Origin: Alnus glutinosa
Lineage: Eukaryota; Streptophyta; Magnoliopsida; Fagales; Betulaceae
DNA length: 64,000 nucleotides
Reading direction: 5' to 3'
Assembly: GCF_958979055.1 (NCBI RefSeq)
Contig: NC_084889.1
Location: forward strand, 8,487,761-8,551,760
Shown here: positions 1-11,265 of the stretch, piece after piece
Numbering within the stretch: the first letter of the stretch is position 1
How the letters are laid out: each line of letters starts with the position of its first letter
Translations under genes and position numbers: made by a program
The notes under the pieces: generated by a model
What the model was told of the DNA's origin: nothing
Databases searched by the model: none
Seen by the model: only the letters and a program-made list of their open reading frames with translations

Positions 1-82
1 CCAGGATGGGTGACCTCCTGGGAAGTCTGGTATAGGGAGCAAAAAATGGACAATATTGTGTCATTGGGGGTGGGTCGTTACA
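1..82 (+). mobile_element. 3' end of a 5S-rRNA-containing LTR (Cassandra-like TRIM)
   Basis: Bases 3-26 match the 3' half of plant 5S rRNA, including the internal C-box region (AGGATGGGTGACC) and the following CCTCCTGGGAAGT. The block ends in GGGTCGTTACA at 82, the usual 3' terminus of TRIM LTRs beginning TGTAACGACCC. Plant Cassandra TRIMs are known to carry 5S-derived sequence in their LTRs. The sequence just after it (from ctttg at 83) has a counterpart at 17266 without any LTR, so the element is an insertion specific to copy 1. The 5' part lies outside the window. Assignment to Cassandra is inference from the 5S match and the terminus. Confidence 0.6.
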
Positions 83-403
83 CTTTGAGCCCATATTTTC
101 GCACTGGCTAATGTGGGCTTAGAGACTCATGGTTCCCGACATGGATCGGGCCGAGTGGGATTACTCCTAACTGTCTATGTGTAATATTATTAATAGGACC
201 TAGCTAGCAGCATTGCATACTGTGAATCCCAAATTAAACTACACACGCACGTACCATCACGAGTTTAGCATATTACTCTTACTGTAGATGGATAATCATA
301 TGCTCCTCAAAAGAAGGATATTATCATCACAAGTTGCCCATATAAGCAAGGTAAGAAAATCCCTCGGACACACCTAAAAGAAGGCTATTCACATTGTACG
401 TAA

Positions 404-664
404 GAGCATCGATCTCTAAGTAGGAATACTGAAAATAACTATTGAAAAAATATATTCTTATTTTAACTATTCATTTTTATATATATATATATATCACACT
501 CAACAGATTTTTTATTTTATTTAAATATTATTTTATGTGAAAAAGAGTGTGAGGGAAAAAAATTTCTTTATAGTGTGCATAATAAATAAATAAAAGAATC
601 AAAAAATGGTTCATAATAATCAAATTTAACTATTATTATGAGACATTTGTTTATTGGATATGCT
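404..664. mobile_element. MITE of the GAGCATCTCC family in the RL copy 1 promoter
   Basis: An AT-rich element with imperfect terminal inverted repeats, GAGCATCGATCTC at the left and the complement of AGCATCTCC-type sequence at the right. The interior contains the motif ATAATAGTCAAAT and its complement. A related copy is at 53292-53661 and the duplicated copy is at 17669-17935. Because it is present in both duplicated segments it was there before the duplication. It ends about 380 bases upstream of the TATA element. It has no coding capacity. Confidence 0.6.
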
Positions 665-1042
665 ACTCTTGATCGCATCAAATGTTAATAGGTAGACTAA
701 AAAGAATTTTGGGATCTAATCCCCACCAGGCTGTAAATTCTCAAGAAACTCCACTTGCTGGTAGATGATATTCATATAAGCGACAAGAAAAGAAGTTTGG
801 AAAATTCAAAAGAAAGGCAGACGTCCTGGCTTTGGTTGAGAGGCGAATCACATCTTGTCGTAGCCCTAAAAAAGTATTCCCAACAACTTACACGACCTCC
901 CAACCCTCTCCGCCAGTTTATAAGAGGACCAAGCATGCCAATCTCTTCCCCATACCATCCCTTAACTGAGGAGGCTGCATGCCATTCACTTTGTCTCTTT
1001 AAATTTCTTTCGCTTTCGTGGGTTCTTTTGTTTTACCAGTAC

Positions 1043-1052
1043 TATATATATA
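1043..1052 (+). promoter_or_regulatory. Probable TATA box of RL copy 1
   Basis: TATATATATA lies about 50 bases upstream of the ATG at 1104, with a conserved equivalent in copy 2. No other strong TATA element lies close to the start. Transcription start is not visible directly. Confidence 0.55.
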
Positions 1053-1103
1053 CACTTCATCTACGTACGTTAATCCATCGAGCTCCTCCGCCTGAGAGCA
1101 TTA

Positions 1104-2323
1104 ATGGCATCAAGCCTTTTCAGTTCTTCTCGCGGCTCCAACTCCACTTGGACGCCAAAGCAAAATAAGCAGTTCGAGGAGGCTCTGGCTTTGTATGACA
1201 AGGACACTCCAGACCGGTGGCAAAATGTGGCCAAGGCCGTCGGTGGGAAATCTGCCGAGGAAGTAAGAAGGCACTACGAGGTCCTTGTGCAGGACCTCAT
1301 AAACATAGAATCTGGCCAAGTCCCGCTGCCCAATTACAAGGCCACCGCGGGGAGCAACGGCAGAGGTACGTATTTATGCACTGATCATCATATCTTTTTT
1401 CCCATTACTACCACAATGCCATGCATCTCCCACGACGTATATATCCATGTTCACTGAATCTGAATTTTGATGGGTTTATGGGACATTTTCTGGGGAACTT
1501 TTATTCCACCCACCATGTTAATTACACATTTTCATGTCTCAGAAAAACATCCAAAAAAGTAACAAGCTAGGATGATATCCCTTCATGCGTCAAGCACGAA
1601 CTAATTAAACCTCAGCCTTTAACACCTTCTATAATATGACCAGGAAAAAGTATCTACTATGTCATTCTACCTACATGGATTATCACTGCATTACCACCCC
1701 ACCAATGTCAGCATCAGAAATGATATTCCTGCACGTCTGATTTTTAAATTTACTGTTGAATTTATAACAGATTGATAGGGCAAATAACCGTCCAATTCTT
1801 CATTTTCATCCACAACCCCTTTCCTTTTCAGGTACAGTAAACACTTGGGATGACTAAACACCGACCCTTTGCATGCCCCCAAGAAATATCTTAATAGTTT
1901 TTAGTTTTTGCTAATTTCGATTGCAATTTTCTATTATGATCTATATCCATACATATTCTTATTGAACTTGGTAAGAGAAGACCCGCATAACATCTAATCC
2001 TACCTGTTTTCGGCCACAACCACTGAACCACATGCACATGGTCCTCTATTTTCGAGCTCAGCCCAAACCGACATAAATATTATTTAAAACTAGCCGTTGT
2101 TTATAAATGAGGATCATTCTATGACGCAAACACGTACGTTGTTTCCTATCACATTTCACATTCCTCGATCGGTAACGTACACTTCATTAATCCCCAGATC
2201 ACTTGCACACGACAGTGATCCTTGGATCTAGCTCAAACTTTTGGCAGCCTTTATAGTATCTCAACCCAAAAATAAAAAATTATAATTGTCTTCTACTGTT
2301 AGGAAACGGCCGCTGTACGTTTC

Positions 2324-2354
<31 letters not shown>

Positions 2355-3345
2355 TTAGTAGATTTTTAAATCTTGTTTCGGTATAAAAACAGTACCTACA
2401 AGTTTTATAAGCTTACACATGCCTCATGTGCCCGTAGAGGAGTTCCCTCCGTACTCCACGCGCACTCGCCTTATATGCTCCCTACCACACGCTCTCTCAC
2501 GCGCCACTTGAATTTTCGGTTGTCCATCCCATGGGCTAACTCATGCCAAAGCCTACTTCCTTATACCTGCCATCCTAACCCAGTTCGGCCCAATTAGGAG
2601 CCCATGACCAATCTAGTCAGGAGCCCTTATTGACCGACTTCAGTGGCCTCTTTGGCATAATATCAACGACCATTGTCGGCCCAATTATTTGGCCACTGCA
2701 TCAATGCCAACGACTATGTTGATGTCAGCCCAGCCCATCGCAAACCATTGTCCAACTCTGGCCCACCAACGGCTACCATCTTACCCTCAATCCGGCCAAC
2801 TGTCAGCCATCTTATGGCCCTAGCCCACCGCCTGGCCCCGTCATCCACCATTCGACCCAATTCACTGTTGGCCACCATTCGGCTTAAAGTAGAATTCCTA
2901 AAATCAAATTGTAACTCAATAATTTTAATTTTACTTAAATATTCAACGTATTGGGCCTCAGTTGCTAGAAAAGTTTGAGTCAACACATTATAGAAGTATT
3001 AAAGTATTAATTATGTGATTAAATTCATCAATTTTTTATCTGTTTAAGCTTTTAAAATGAGTGATATTTAATCCAACGATCATTTTCATTAACTTTTTTT
3101 TTTTTTTTTTTTGAAATCATTACCTTCCTCTTATTTTTGTCCTTTTTGTAATTAACAAGAATATACGGAGGAAAAGATCCCCTTTGTCTGTCCTCCCCTT
3201 ATATTCCATAATTTCTTGGGAAAGAAAAAAAGGAAAGAAAATACCAACTTGGTATTTACAATTATATTTTCGATACTTTTTTCTATGAATTAACTAATGC
3301 TGATTTTTCTTTTTTATATTGTTTAATTTTCCCTCAGCAGGCTGA
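1104..3345 (+). CDS. RL6: RADIALIS-like SANT/MYB protein, copy 1 (2 exons)
   Basis: A short single-repeat MYB (SANT) protein of the RADIALIS/RSM family. These are small nuclear proteins that compete with or bridge other MYB factors in flower and seedling development. Exon 1 is 1104-1365. The SANT repeat spans about residues 15-66 with W16, W39 and the family motif [26 protein letters not shown], here at residues 34-59. The intron starts at GTACG (1366). The best acceptor is CAG at 3340, which gives one Gly codon then TGA at 3343-3345 and a product of 88 residues. An alternative acceptor 3 bases upstream adds one residue. A poly(A)-type AATAAA lies at about 3482. Without splicing the frame runs on to 1457 with unrelated sequence. 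Assignment to the RL5/RL6 group rests on sequence and gene neighbourhood. Confidence 0.88.
1366..3340 (+). other. Intron of RL copy 1, with a GC-richer repeat block
   Basis: The intron is about 2 kb. A poly-T/poly-A stretch at 2321-2354 precedes a GGCCCA/AGCCC-rich block at about 2480-2900, probably an old insertion, since it is also in copy 2. The open frames in this block (for example 2673-2978) differ by indels between copies and look non-coding. Confidence 0.6.
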
Positions 3346-3846
3346 TGAAGAATCTAAGGCTCTAACGAAGCCAAAGCATAACTCATGTGGATGTGGTCAT
3401 AAGATCTGTAAAAAGTACGTGGATGTGCCATTAGCAGTAGATGCCTAAAAAAAAAAAAAAAAATGTATTTACCTCCTGATCAATAAACTTGCACTTATGG
3501 TAAAGGATTGTGTAATTTGAAGAAATATTGTGATTGTCTCTAAATGCTTCCTCTACATCGAATGTTCAAGCAATAAAGCAACTAAATAATCAGATCACAT
3601 GGAAATCTATGGGAATAAAGACAATCAATTGAATAATAATCAAATTAGAAGAATACAAGTGCAACCAAATGCACAAATATATCATAATTCAACTGAAAAT
3701 TTGACATCGTGACTTTATATCGTTCGTTCACTGACCTTTCAAAGTGTTAGAAAAAGTAAACAAAAACAAAAAAACGAAATGCTCATAAGCAACGTTACAA
3801 CGTCGCTTTCCTTAAAAAATTATTTGATCCCACCATAAAAGTATGC

Positions 3847-5596
3847 AAAGGGTTACAGCAAATATTTCTCCATGAATACAATAGGTATATTAAAAAAAAA
3901 ACACCGAAGATAAAAGAAATTTTGTTATCTTTTTATTAAAATTGGACAACAGTTACTTTTGTATTTTGTTGATAACTGGACAACAATTACTTCTGTATTA
4001 TGGTGAACAACTGCTAATCCAACCGTCAATAACTGTTTAAGTAACAGTCATAAACTGTTATTTTAACAGACACTTAATTCTGACCATTAGATCAAATAAC
4101 TGTGAATGATTATTTAATAAATCTCAACCGTTAGATCAAATGTGATTTGACCTAACAGTTTATGTTAGTGATGGTCCGATAAATCCAACCACTAGATCTA
4201 CCTAAAAAGCATCATGTGGTTTAGATCAAGCAACCAGATCGATCGATCATGACCATCCAAAATTGAACAAGTCAATGATTTCCATACTTCAGTTGCCATA
4301 TTGACTGAAAAAGAGAGCTCTTTTACCATAACAAAAGTCGCAACAAGTCAATGGTTTACTTCATTCAATCACAGAGAACTGCGGCTCCTGCCGTTCTCAC
4401 AAAATGGGCATAGAAAGAGCAATAAAATTGTCATACCAATATCAACATGCATTCACAATCTCATATTAAACAAGCTATAAGGGGGAGTACGAGAGCCAGG
4501 TTGTTCTGCAGAGGAATAATAGAGCAAAATACGGGTGAAAATAATCTGACCCAGCCGCTCAAATGGCAGATATGCTGCTACCAAAGAAGAAATTCCATGG
4601 CCTACACAGTTGAGTTTCAGTAAAAAGGACGCCGAAATCACTTTAGTTGGAGGCGTTATACTCAAGGATCGAGTAGCAGAGAAAGCAGAGTTTGTGAAAA
4701 GAAGAACCATTGAAGGGAAACTAGTAAAGCTCATACACTGAAGGACATGGTCGTTTCTCTTCTGGGATTCAGAGCAAAGAAAAGTCTTTGCAGAGTTGTG
4801 TGTTAAATCCAAAAAGAGAAACAATAATTATGGCGACAGGAAGAAGGGGTCTCTTCGTCTCCCTGCCTGTATAATGACATTTTCGGAGCAAAATGTTTTT
4901 ACGGAAAAAAAGGAAAATGCTAGGAACGCTACAATTTTACCGTTATTTCTTTACAAACTTAAAACTTACGTGACAACTTACAATCAATGTGTGTGATTCA
5001 TAGTCATTAACTAATTAAATTATTATTTAATTGTTTTATCAATTACGAATTAATATGTCAATTTATAAAACAAAAAAAATTATAATACCTCATAGCACAT
5101 ATATATAATAAAAAAAAGTAACGATACACATCACATTTTATTCTAAAACTATATCATAACACAGGCGCACCAGTCTCAATTAATTTATTGTTATTATTAT
5201 TATTATTATTTACAGTTATATATCTTTTGAGGTACATATAGTAAGACTTGATAAGCTAATATTAAACGCGCTTTCAAAAAGTATCATAGGTGATGAGATA
5301 TAATACGTTTATAATTCTTGTACTTTAAAAAAAAAAAAAAATTGTCTTATTCTCCATAGGTGATACATGTATGATGTATACACTCAATAAAATACATGTA
5401 TTTTTTTTTTAATTTTTTTTATCTTCTGTTCAATTTTTTAATCGGCATGTCACGTCTAGTTGGTCTTTATCAATACGGCAATGGTCTCGTACCATTATAA
5501 TCCGTTATAATTGCACAAGACGTTGAAATAAGATAAAAGTAACGAAATTATGAAAAGAAAATCCAGATTAATCAAAGTTCCATTATTCAGGACTAA
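3847..5596. other. AT-rich spacer, no recognised gene
   Basis: Around 4020-4200 there are dispersed copies of ATTAGATCAAAT and AACTGTTA-like words, probably a decayed repeat. A minus-strand open frame of 123 codons at 4453-4824 has less biased composition than its surroundings but no family was recognised. Its C-terminal half has no obvious signal, membrane or domain motif, so it is not called as a gene. Confidence 0.5.
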
Positions 5597-5912
5597 GGGT
5601 TCGTTTGGGTTTGCGATTTCAAAAAGTGCGATTTAAAATAACGATTTTAAAATGTGCGATTTGAAAAAAGTGATTTTTAAAAACGCAGTTAAGTGTTTGG
5701 CAAAATTACAGTTTAGCCTTTAAAATCGCGAATTTACCTTTTAAAATTCTGCGTTTTCAAAAAAGCACCATCTTATCTGCGATTTGAAAAAGCAGATTTT
5801 CTGCGTTTTCAAATCGCAATTTTTAAAAATGCAGTTCCCAAACGATCTATGTTCTGCGATTTGGTTTAAAATCGCACTTATTGTTTATGAAATCGCAATC
5901 CCAAACGCACCC
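5597..5912. mobile_element. Tourist-like MITE (PIF/Harbinger type) with TAA target duplication
   Basis: Termini are GGGTTCGTTTGGGTTTGCG at the left and, read inward on the other strand, GGGTGCGTTTGGGATTGCG. The element is flanked by TAA on both sides (5594-5596 and 5913-5915). Its 316-bp interior is built from many copies of TGCGATTT and AAATCGCA and would fold on itself. No open reading frame. TAA/TTA duplications and a GGG..GTTTGG terminus are typical of Tourist MITEs. Confidence 0.82.
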
Positions 5913-7028
5913 TAACTGGAATCCGTTTAAAAACTTGAATTGTTAAAAGAGTGTTGTATTGCCAACTTGAATGCTTAACTTTTACTATGTCTTTTCCAAA
6001 ATGACTTCTCAATTATTAAATAATTAAATTTATTTGTTAAACTTGATTACTTACTCTTTTCAGCAAGGGGGATTCACATGAATTGTTTAGTGAATTTGTA
6101 AGGAATTGTAGTAATACTTCCTAAATATATATGTTTATTTTTTTAAAAAAATAAAAATTCTTAATATATTATAATTTTTACTACAATTCTTTACAAACTC
6201 ACGTGGTGTCATATGAATTAAAAAAAAAAAAATTGACAGATAAATTTAGTAGTTTAAAAGTTAACTTGATAAAAATTAACTTGTGGAGTGTGAAATAAAT
6301 TTGTAAATTAAGGACTTTTATACTAAAAGTAATAATAACATAACGACACTCCTTAAAAAGAAAATAAATACAGACTTAAAGAATATTTTTTTAAAAATTA
6401 TTATTATTATTATTATGAATTATCTTTTAGAATTTGTAAAGGAATTGTAACCGTTAAAACCGCTACCCTAACCACATTATATACATAAAGAATAACTTTT
6501 AGAATATGTATAAAAAAATAAAACGACAAAGATAACGTGTCAAAAGTTATTAATCCAAAAAAACGTGTAAGGAAATTGCATAATAATAATAGTCCACGAT
6601 GGTTGATGCTTTGTAGTTTGTAGTCATCTAAATGTGAATGGGATTGTGGAAGACCGACTTTCATTGAAAGGACCTGAGCCCCACAACTTCGGCCGTAGAC
6701 TCTTGACAAAGAAATGGAGACCAAGGATTCGTCAAACATATTCCACAAGTTTGATTACTCTCGAGTAACCTCCCTGTAGTGGCCGCCATATCTTGGAAGG
6801 GGCATTTATTCATTTGTAACTTGCCTAAAGAAAAGGACCCTGCATAATAGTTGTGGTTTATAGAGATATGGAGTGGGACTTATATGATGGGATTCATCAT
6901 ATAGGTCTCATCACATGTCTTTACAAAGATGCACAGCGATTACACAATTGTTGTACACCAATCAGGTCTCTTTGTCTAAATGTGACATTCACCCACAATC
7001 GGATATCTTCTTACCGCCTTTTTGGTGT
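5913..7028. other. AT-rich spacer, no recognised gene
   Basis: Low-complexity AT-rich DNA with short A and T runs and an (ATT)n stretch near 6400-6415. The 111-codon minus-strand frame at 6413-6748 shows no recognisable domain and is hydrophobic because of AT bias. Confidence 0.5.
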
Positions 7029-7184
7029 GGGACGCATTATTCCTACATCATATTATCTTACAACAATCTTACATCAAAGCATATTGGGTATTAGATTCAT
7101 ATATATAGGATCCACATGCATGAGTCTCACACCCTTTATATATGTCTTGATGTAGGTTAATGTGATGTAGAAAAATCATTTCCC
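7029..7184. mobile_element. Foldback MITE, family A copy 1
   Basis: Bounded by GGGA-type ends and TCCTACATCA / TGATGTAGAA inverted repeats. Internally, TCTTACATCAAAGCATAT is opposed by ATATGTCTTGATGTAGG. A second copy at 25314-25492 shares the same layout, including the central GGATCC/GGACCC-ATATATA-ATGCATGAG region. No coding capacity. Confidence 0.65.
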
Positions 7185-7605
7185 TTTTGGTGTTGCTGTT
7201 GCTGTTTTGTGGAGGCCGGCTAGGGGTTATTTTGTTGTTGTTGTGTTTATGTTATTATTATTATTATTATTATTATTTTGTATTTTGTATTTTGTTTGTA
7301 GGTTGCCAGCTTTCTCCTTGGTTTTATGTGGTTTGATCCAATAGTGGATGCTTTTGCAGTCAGATTTCGTTCTTCCTCAATGTACATATCCTTTACGGTT
7401 TTCAACAGTATCTTTCCCACGACAATCACTTCGCAGTGGTTATTGCCTTTCCCGGTTGGAGCTTGTCATCGAGTACTTTTGTTATTTTTACCGCTTTGTG
7501 CGGCCCTAGAAAATACACGACTCATTTTATGGTTCATCTGGAATCATAGATGAAATCATTGCCTACTATTTTGTGCTTGCATGTTTCCATACTGTCTTTT
7601 CTGTT
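7185..7605. other. Spacer with an unrecognised open frame
   Basis: A (TTA)n tract at 7249-7273 is followed by a TTTGTAG acceptor-like site and a 75-codon plus-strand frame (7326-7553). Composition is less AT-biased than around it. No family was recognised. It could be the tail of an older transposon or gene fragment interrupted by the solo LTR immediately to the right. Confidence 0.4.
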
Positions 7606-7953
7606 TGTGCTCTATTTGAAAGAAAAGGTAAACACGTAGGAAAATAAAGATAACAACGGAAATAATAAAATGGAGAAAAGAGATTTTATGTGGTTTGATC
7701 TGTGATCTACGTCCACAGGATAAAACCCAAGGGCGATATTTTACTCTTATTTCTCTTGATGTTTTTACAATACAGTAGACTCCTATTTATAGAAGGGTTT
7801 GGGTAGATAAATATGGTAATCAATCAATGTAATTCGATTACCATCAAATCTGCTACAAATAAATCAATCAAATCAATCAGATTTCATTGATTATAATTAC
7901 AATATATTTCTCAAACCAAATCCCTCAATATATGGAGAGTATATTCTCTAACA
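7606..7953 (-). mobile_element. Solo LTR (Copia-like), minus orientation
   Basis: A 348-bp LTR flanked by perfect 5-bp duplications CTGTT (7601-7605 and 7954-7958). Read on the minus strand it starts TGTTAGAGAATATAC, has a CTATAAATAG TATA element near 7790, and a GTGGACGTAGATCACA stretch typical of the U5 of plant Copia LTRs, and ends in ..GAGCACA. No internal domain is adjacent, so it is a solo LTR left by LTR-LTR recombination. Confidence 0.85.
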
Positions 7954-8315
7954 CTGTTGAGATGCCCACCCATTTATGGTTGTATGATCCCCGTAACCCT
8001 TTTCCCATATATATTTTTTTTTTTTTTAAAAAAAAAACACTTGCCTATATGTGTAAGATTTTAGCTATTTAAAATGTCAATTTTTTTCTTCTATTTTGCA
8101 TACTCATTTTTCAATACAAATTTCAACAAATTATCTATTTCACTATCTACTTTCTTTAAATATATATTTTTTTTTTTACTCATCATTTTCTTCCCCCCTC
8201 TTGTCTTTCTCTCCATACCAATTATCGAGTCGCGCGATATGAAAAAGTAGAATACGCAGGCCTGCGAAACCGCATTTCTCTTCGACTTACAAACTTACAA
8301 AGTATTTTCCTTTTT
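7954..8315. other. AT-rich spacer, nothing recognised
   Basis: Contains a T/A run at about 8010-8035 and CT-rich low-complexity sequence. No supported feature. Confidence 0.5.
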
Positions 8316-9215
8316 TGCTCCGTTTGTTTCGGCGTAAAATGATTTCGGCATTTTCAAGTGTTTGATGAGAGCGAAAATAATAGTCAACCGGAAAATAATT
8401 TTTGTTTGACCAAAATTGTTTAGTAAATTTCAAAAAATTATTTACGTTTTTTAAAAGCTAAATCATTTTCCAACGACAGCAGACGCATTCGACCATCTTT
8501 TAAACGACCTAGTCAACTTTCACGTTCAAGCAGTCGACCACCACCGAAATCTGGCTGCTGCGGAATCCGACAACGTCCAGTCACTATCGCCAGAAATGGC
8601 CACCTTCGCCGGAATTCGGTCAGCCCAAATTTCGGTGACCAAATTGGTAGTATTCTAGCCATTTGGCCGAAATCTGGCCAGAACGGCCGAATTCAAGCCA
8701 TTGGCCGGACGGATCTGGCCAGAACATCCCGACCAGAACAGCCGGATTTCGGTCTTTCTATGCCGGAATCCAGCCGTTCTGGCGGGATTCCGGCCAGAAC
8801 TGTCGGCTTCCAGTCATTCTGTGTCTAATTCTGGCAGTTTTGGTCGGATTCAGGCAATTTTCCAAAATCCGGCCACTTTCCCTAGAATCTGGCCCACCCA
8901 GATTTCGACGAATACGTCCGAATTTCGGCCTTTATCTCGAGTGTTGGCTATAGTAGTTGGAATTCGGTAAGAGGAGCCAGAATCCTGTCGGTCAGTGACG
9001 GAATCTTGTCACTGGTGATTTTTATATTATTTTATATTAATATTTATATGTTCTGTATAAAAATTGATTTTTATAGATTATTATGATTAAATGAAAATAT
9101 AAAAAATATTTGTGATTTTCTGTACGCACCAAACACCAAAAAATGCTTTCAGCGAAAAACATTTTCTTGACAAATGATTTTCCTAAAACCATTTTACGCC
9201 GAAACAAACAAAGCA
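8316..9215. mobile_element. TIR element, family B (CGTTTGTTTCGGCG ends), 900 bp
   Basis: Left end TGCTCCGTTTGTTTCGGCG and inverted right end TGCTTTGTTTGTTTCGGCG, both followed by TAAAATG. Flanks are TTT (left) and TTA (right), compatible with a 3-bp PIF/Harbinger-type duplication. The core (8460-9020) is unusually GC-rich and packed with degenerate CCGGAATTC / GGCCAGAA motifs on both strands, which create two overlapping open frames (8663-8970) that are repeat artefacts. Related copies are at 23828 and 24333. Confidence 0.7.
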
Positions 9216-9242
9216 TTAAAGAAGAATCATAGTAAAACGTAT

Positions 9243-10199
9243 ATTAATACCGGATCCGGCTTAAGTGCTGTACTTAAAACTACAGCACAATCTGCTGTAA
9301 AAAAAATAAAAGGTCCAGATCTAATTTAAGTGAAACCGTGTCGTTTTGTGTCTGAGCTTCATATCAAGAAAATGTCTAACGGTTGACGCCGTAAGAAAAG
9401 AAAAGGCACTACCACAGAAACGGCTGAAACACAAAATCAACTTGCAGAGACTACAAACCTGGCTCCAAAAGAGAAACCACCCATGACAACAAAAGCCAAT
9501 TGAAACAACTCAAGACTCACCTATCTACAAACAAAACAAAAAAACCACCACAGAAACAGAGAGTTAAACCAACAGCTCTTCAGCAATAGGCACAAATAAA
9601 TATTTTCTTAATTTCTATGAAATCATCCTTTATTCAAAATTTTGGATCTGACTTCTCAAGAAATATTTTTCAAGAGTCGCTCTTTCAGATTTGGAAGTTG
9701 ATCCATGTCTTAGCTCATTTATATTCCTCCAAATATTATAGACAGAGGAGCTCAAGGTCAACCTACAAAGATTAGCACGTAAATTCCTCTGCTTCAACAG
9801 TTCACCCCTAACCTGACAACATCATCCCAAATAACAAGGGGTTTAACAACTTTTCAAATATGGAAGCTTGAACTACATTCAAAAAACAAGAAGTTTGAAA
9901 AAAAAGTTACGAGATTGAGAAGCCCTCAAGCACCACCTGGTTTTGTTTACCTAAGAGAGAAACCAAGCAAGAGAGAAAAGGACGGGAGTCACGAGAACTT
10001 CGTCAGAGATCAGGTTCAGATTAGAGAGAGAAAGTTTGAGTGAGAGATTTTTATTTTCTTACGGCGTCAGACGTTTGCTTGATATGTTTTAGACTCAAAA
10101 CGACACAGTTTGACTTAAATTCAATCTGAGCCTTTAATTTTATTACAGCAGATTGTGCTGTAGTTTAACTACAGCACCGAAGCCGGATCCATTAATACC
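9243..10199. mobile_element. Mutator-type non-autonomous element with 9-bp target duplication (Pack-MULE candidate)
   Basis: The element proper is 9252-10190, flanked by perfect 9-bp duplications ATTAATACC (9243-9251 and 10191-10199). Long terminal inverted repeats of about 110-130 bp begin GGATCCGGCTT, carry a GTGCTGTA / TACAGCAC palindrome and extend to a CGACAC/GTGTCG motif. A 9-bp duplication plus long TIRs is diagnostic of MULEs. The interior (about 9640-9890, minus strand) encodes residues such as VYNIWRNINELRHGSTSKSE, the tail of a plant LINE reverse transcriptase, so the element seems to have captured a LINE fragment. Confidence 0.85.
9640..9890 (-). pseudogene. LINE reverse-transcriptase C-terminal fragment inside the MULE
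   Basis: On the minus strand one frame reads through LSSSVYNIWRNINELRHGS, matching the conserved 'WRERN..' tail beyond the zinc-binding RT domain (zf-RVT) of plant L1 LINEs. Upstream there are in-frame stops, so it is a dead fragment. Whether it was captured by the MULE or inserted into it cannot be told without other copies. Confidence 0.55.
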
Positions 10200-11234
10200 C
10201 ATCCATTTTCCTTATTCATAACATAAATAATCTGTCACATGGTTAAACATTATAAGCAATTTACTACAAATAAAAATGAGTGAATTTAATTTTTACACGT
10301 TTACATGTCCAAATTAATCTATTTAATTAGCTTAAACAATATAATCTTAACTATATTTAAGTAATTAATAACTATCATACATTTACAAAAAGGTACAAAA
10401 ATTTAATTATGATATTTACTTCACATAGGATAAAATAAATTAATCTACGAGCTCATAAATAAGTTCAAAATTGAACATATAAACTGATTTGATGATAATT
10501 TCGAGCTCTACTCAAATGTTTACCTTGAATTACTCGTCAAAAAAAATTATAATTTCAGAGTTCGGCTTAAGGCACCAGATTGCTACGTGTGGTGTCGTCG
10601 CAGATGCATGTCATGGCTTGGTGCAGCGGCCGTAGATCGAGGCCGTCGCAGTGAGACTAAGCCGCAACAAGCAGCTAGCTTTGTAAGCTGCAAAGCGAAC
10701 GAGCTAGCTTCGTGTGGCATCACACCTTCCAAGCATGCATTGTGCTTCATTCATCCATAAACTGCATGTAATCCATTCCAGTTTTAATACAACTTCGATC
10801 ATCCATTGAATATCCATTGAGTTTCCATTGTTCATTCTTGCAAATTACAAAAATAGCCTAAACACTTACAGGTGTGTTACGTACATAAACAAATAGTCCT
10901 AATGTTCTCCATCTTGGAGAACAAGAACTTAAGAACACCTTCTAGATTAATTCTCTCCAAAAGTAAACGAAGCAATTGGTTGCTAGTTATAACATATATA
11001 TATTTATTGAAAATAGAATTAACTTTAGAATCTTTCATGTATATTATATGTTCACGCTTTACCTTCCCCATAATCTACAAGTGTGTTCTCCTTGTACTCT
11101 CGTAGCATCTCCAGCAATGTTATGTATTTTAACTAATCGAAGCACAATTTTTTAGCTCACCTATTACTTTTTCAATACCGGCCCACTTGAATAGATTTTT
11201 TATTCTATTCACTATTTTATTTTGTATTTTGCAG

Positions 11235-11265
<31 letters not shown>

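Larger units (their letters stand above)
83..3846 (+). repeat. Segmental duplication, copy 1 (RADIALIS-like gene)
   Basis: This block is repeated in direct orientation at 17266-21045. The two copies align almost throughout: promoter, exons, the roughly 2-kb intron and 3' sequence. They are separated by 13.4 kb of unrelated repeats. Differences are mostly small indels. Copy 2 has about 90 extra bases at 17565-17655 and a 20-base tandem doubling near 19909-19930; copy 1 lacks 19 bases at the end of exon 1. Similarity ends abruptly at 3846/21045. The left limit is hidden by the LTR insertion and the window edge. Confidence 0.93.

Noticed and set aside
3..26. A 5S rRNA gene
   Set aside because: Only the 3' part matches and the sequence diverges at once after GGGAAGT. 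An LTR terminus follows, so it is a transposon-borne fragment.
2373..2986. Open frames in the RL intron, present in both copies
   Set aside because: Frames differ by indels between the copies and lie inside an intron with GGCCCA repeats. The conservation is due to duplication, not coding.
4453..4824. 123-codon minus-strand open frame
   Set aside because: No recognisable domain, no clear promoter or splice context. It could be chance or an old fragment, so it is only mentioned in the spacer note.
8663..8970. Two overlapping open frames of about 90 codons rich in FRPIW/FRRNP-like repeats
   Set aside because: They arise from the degenerate CCGGAATTC repeats of a TIR element. Both frames stay open for the same reason and neither resembles a protein family.
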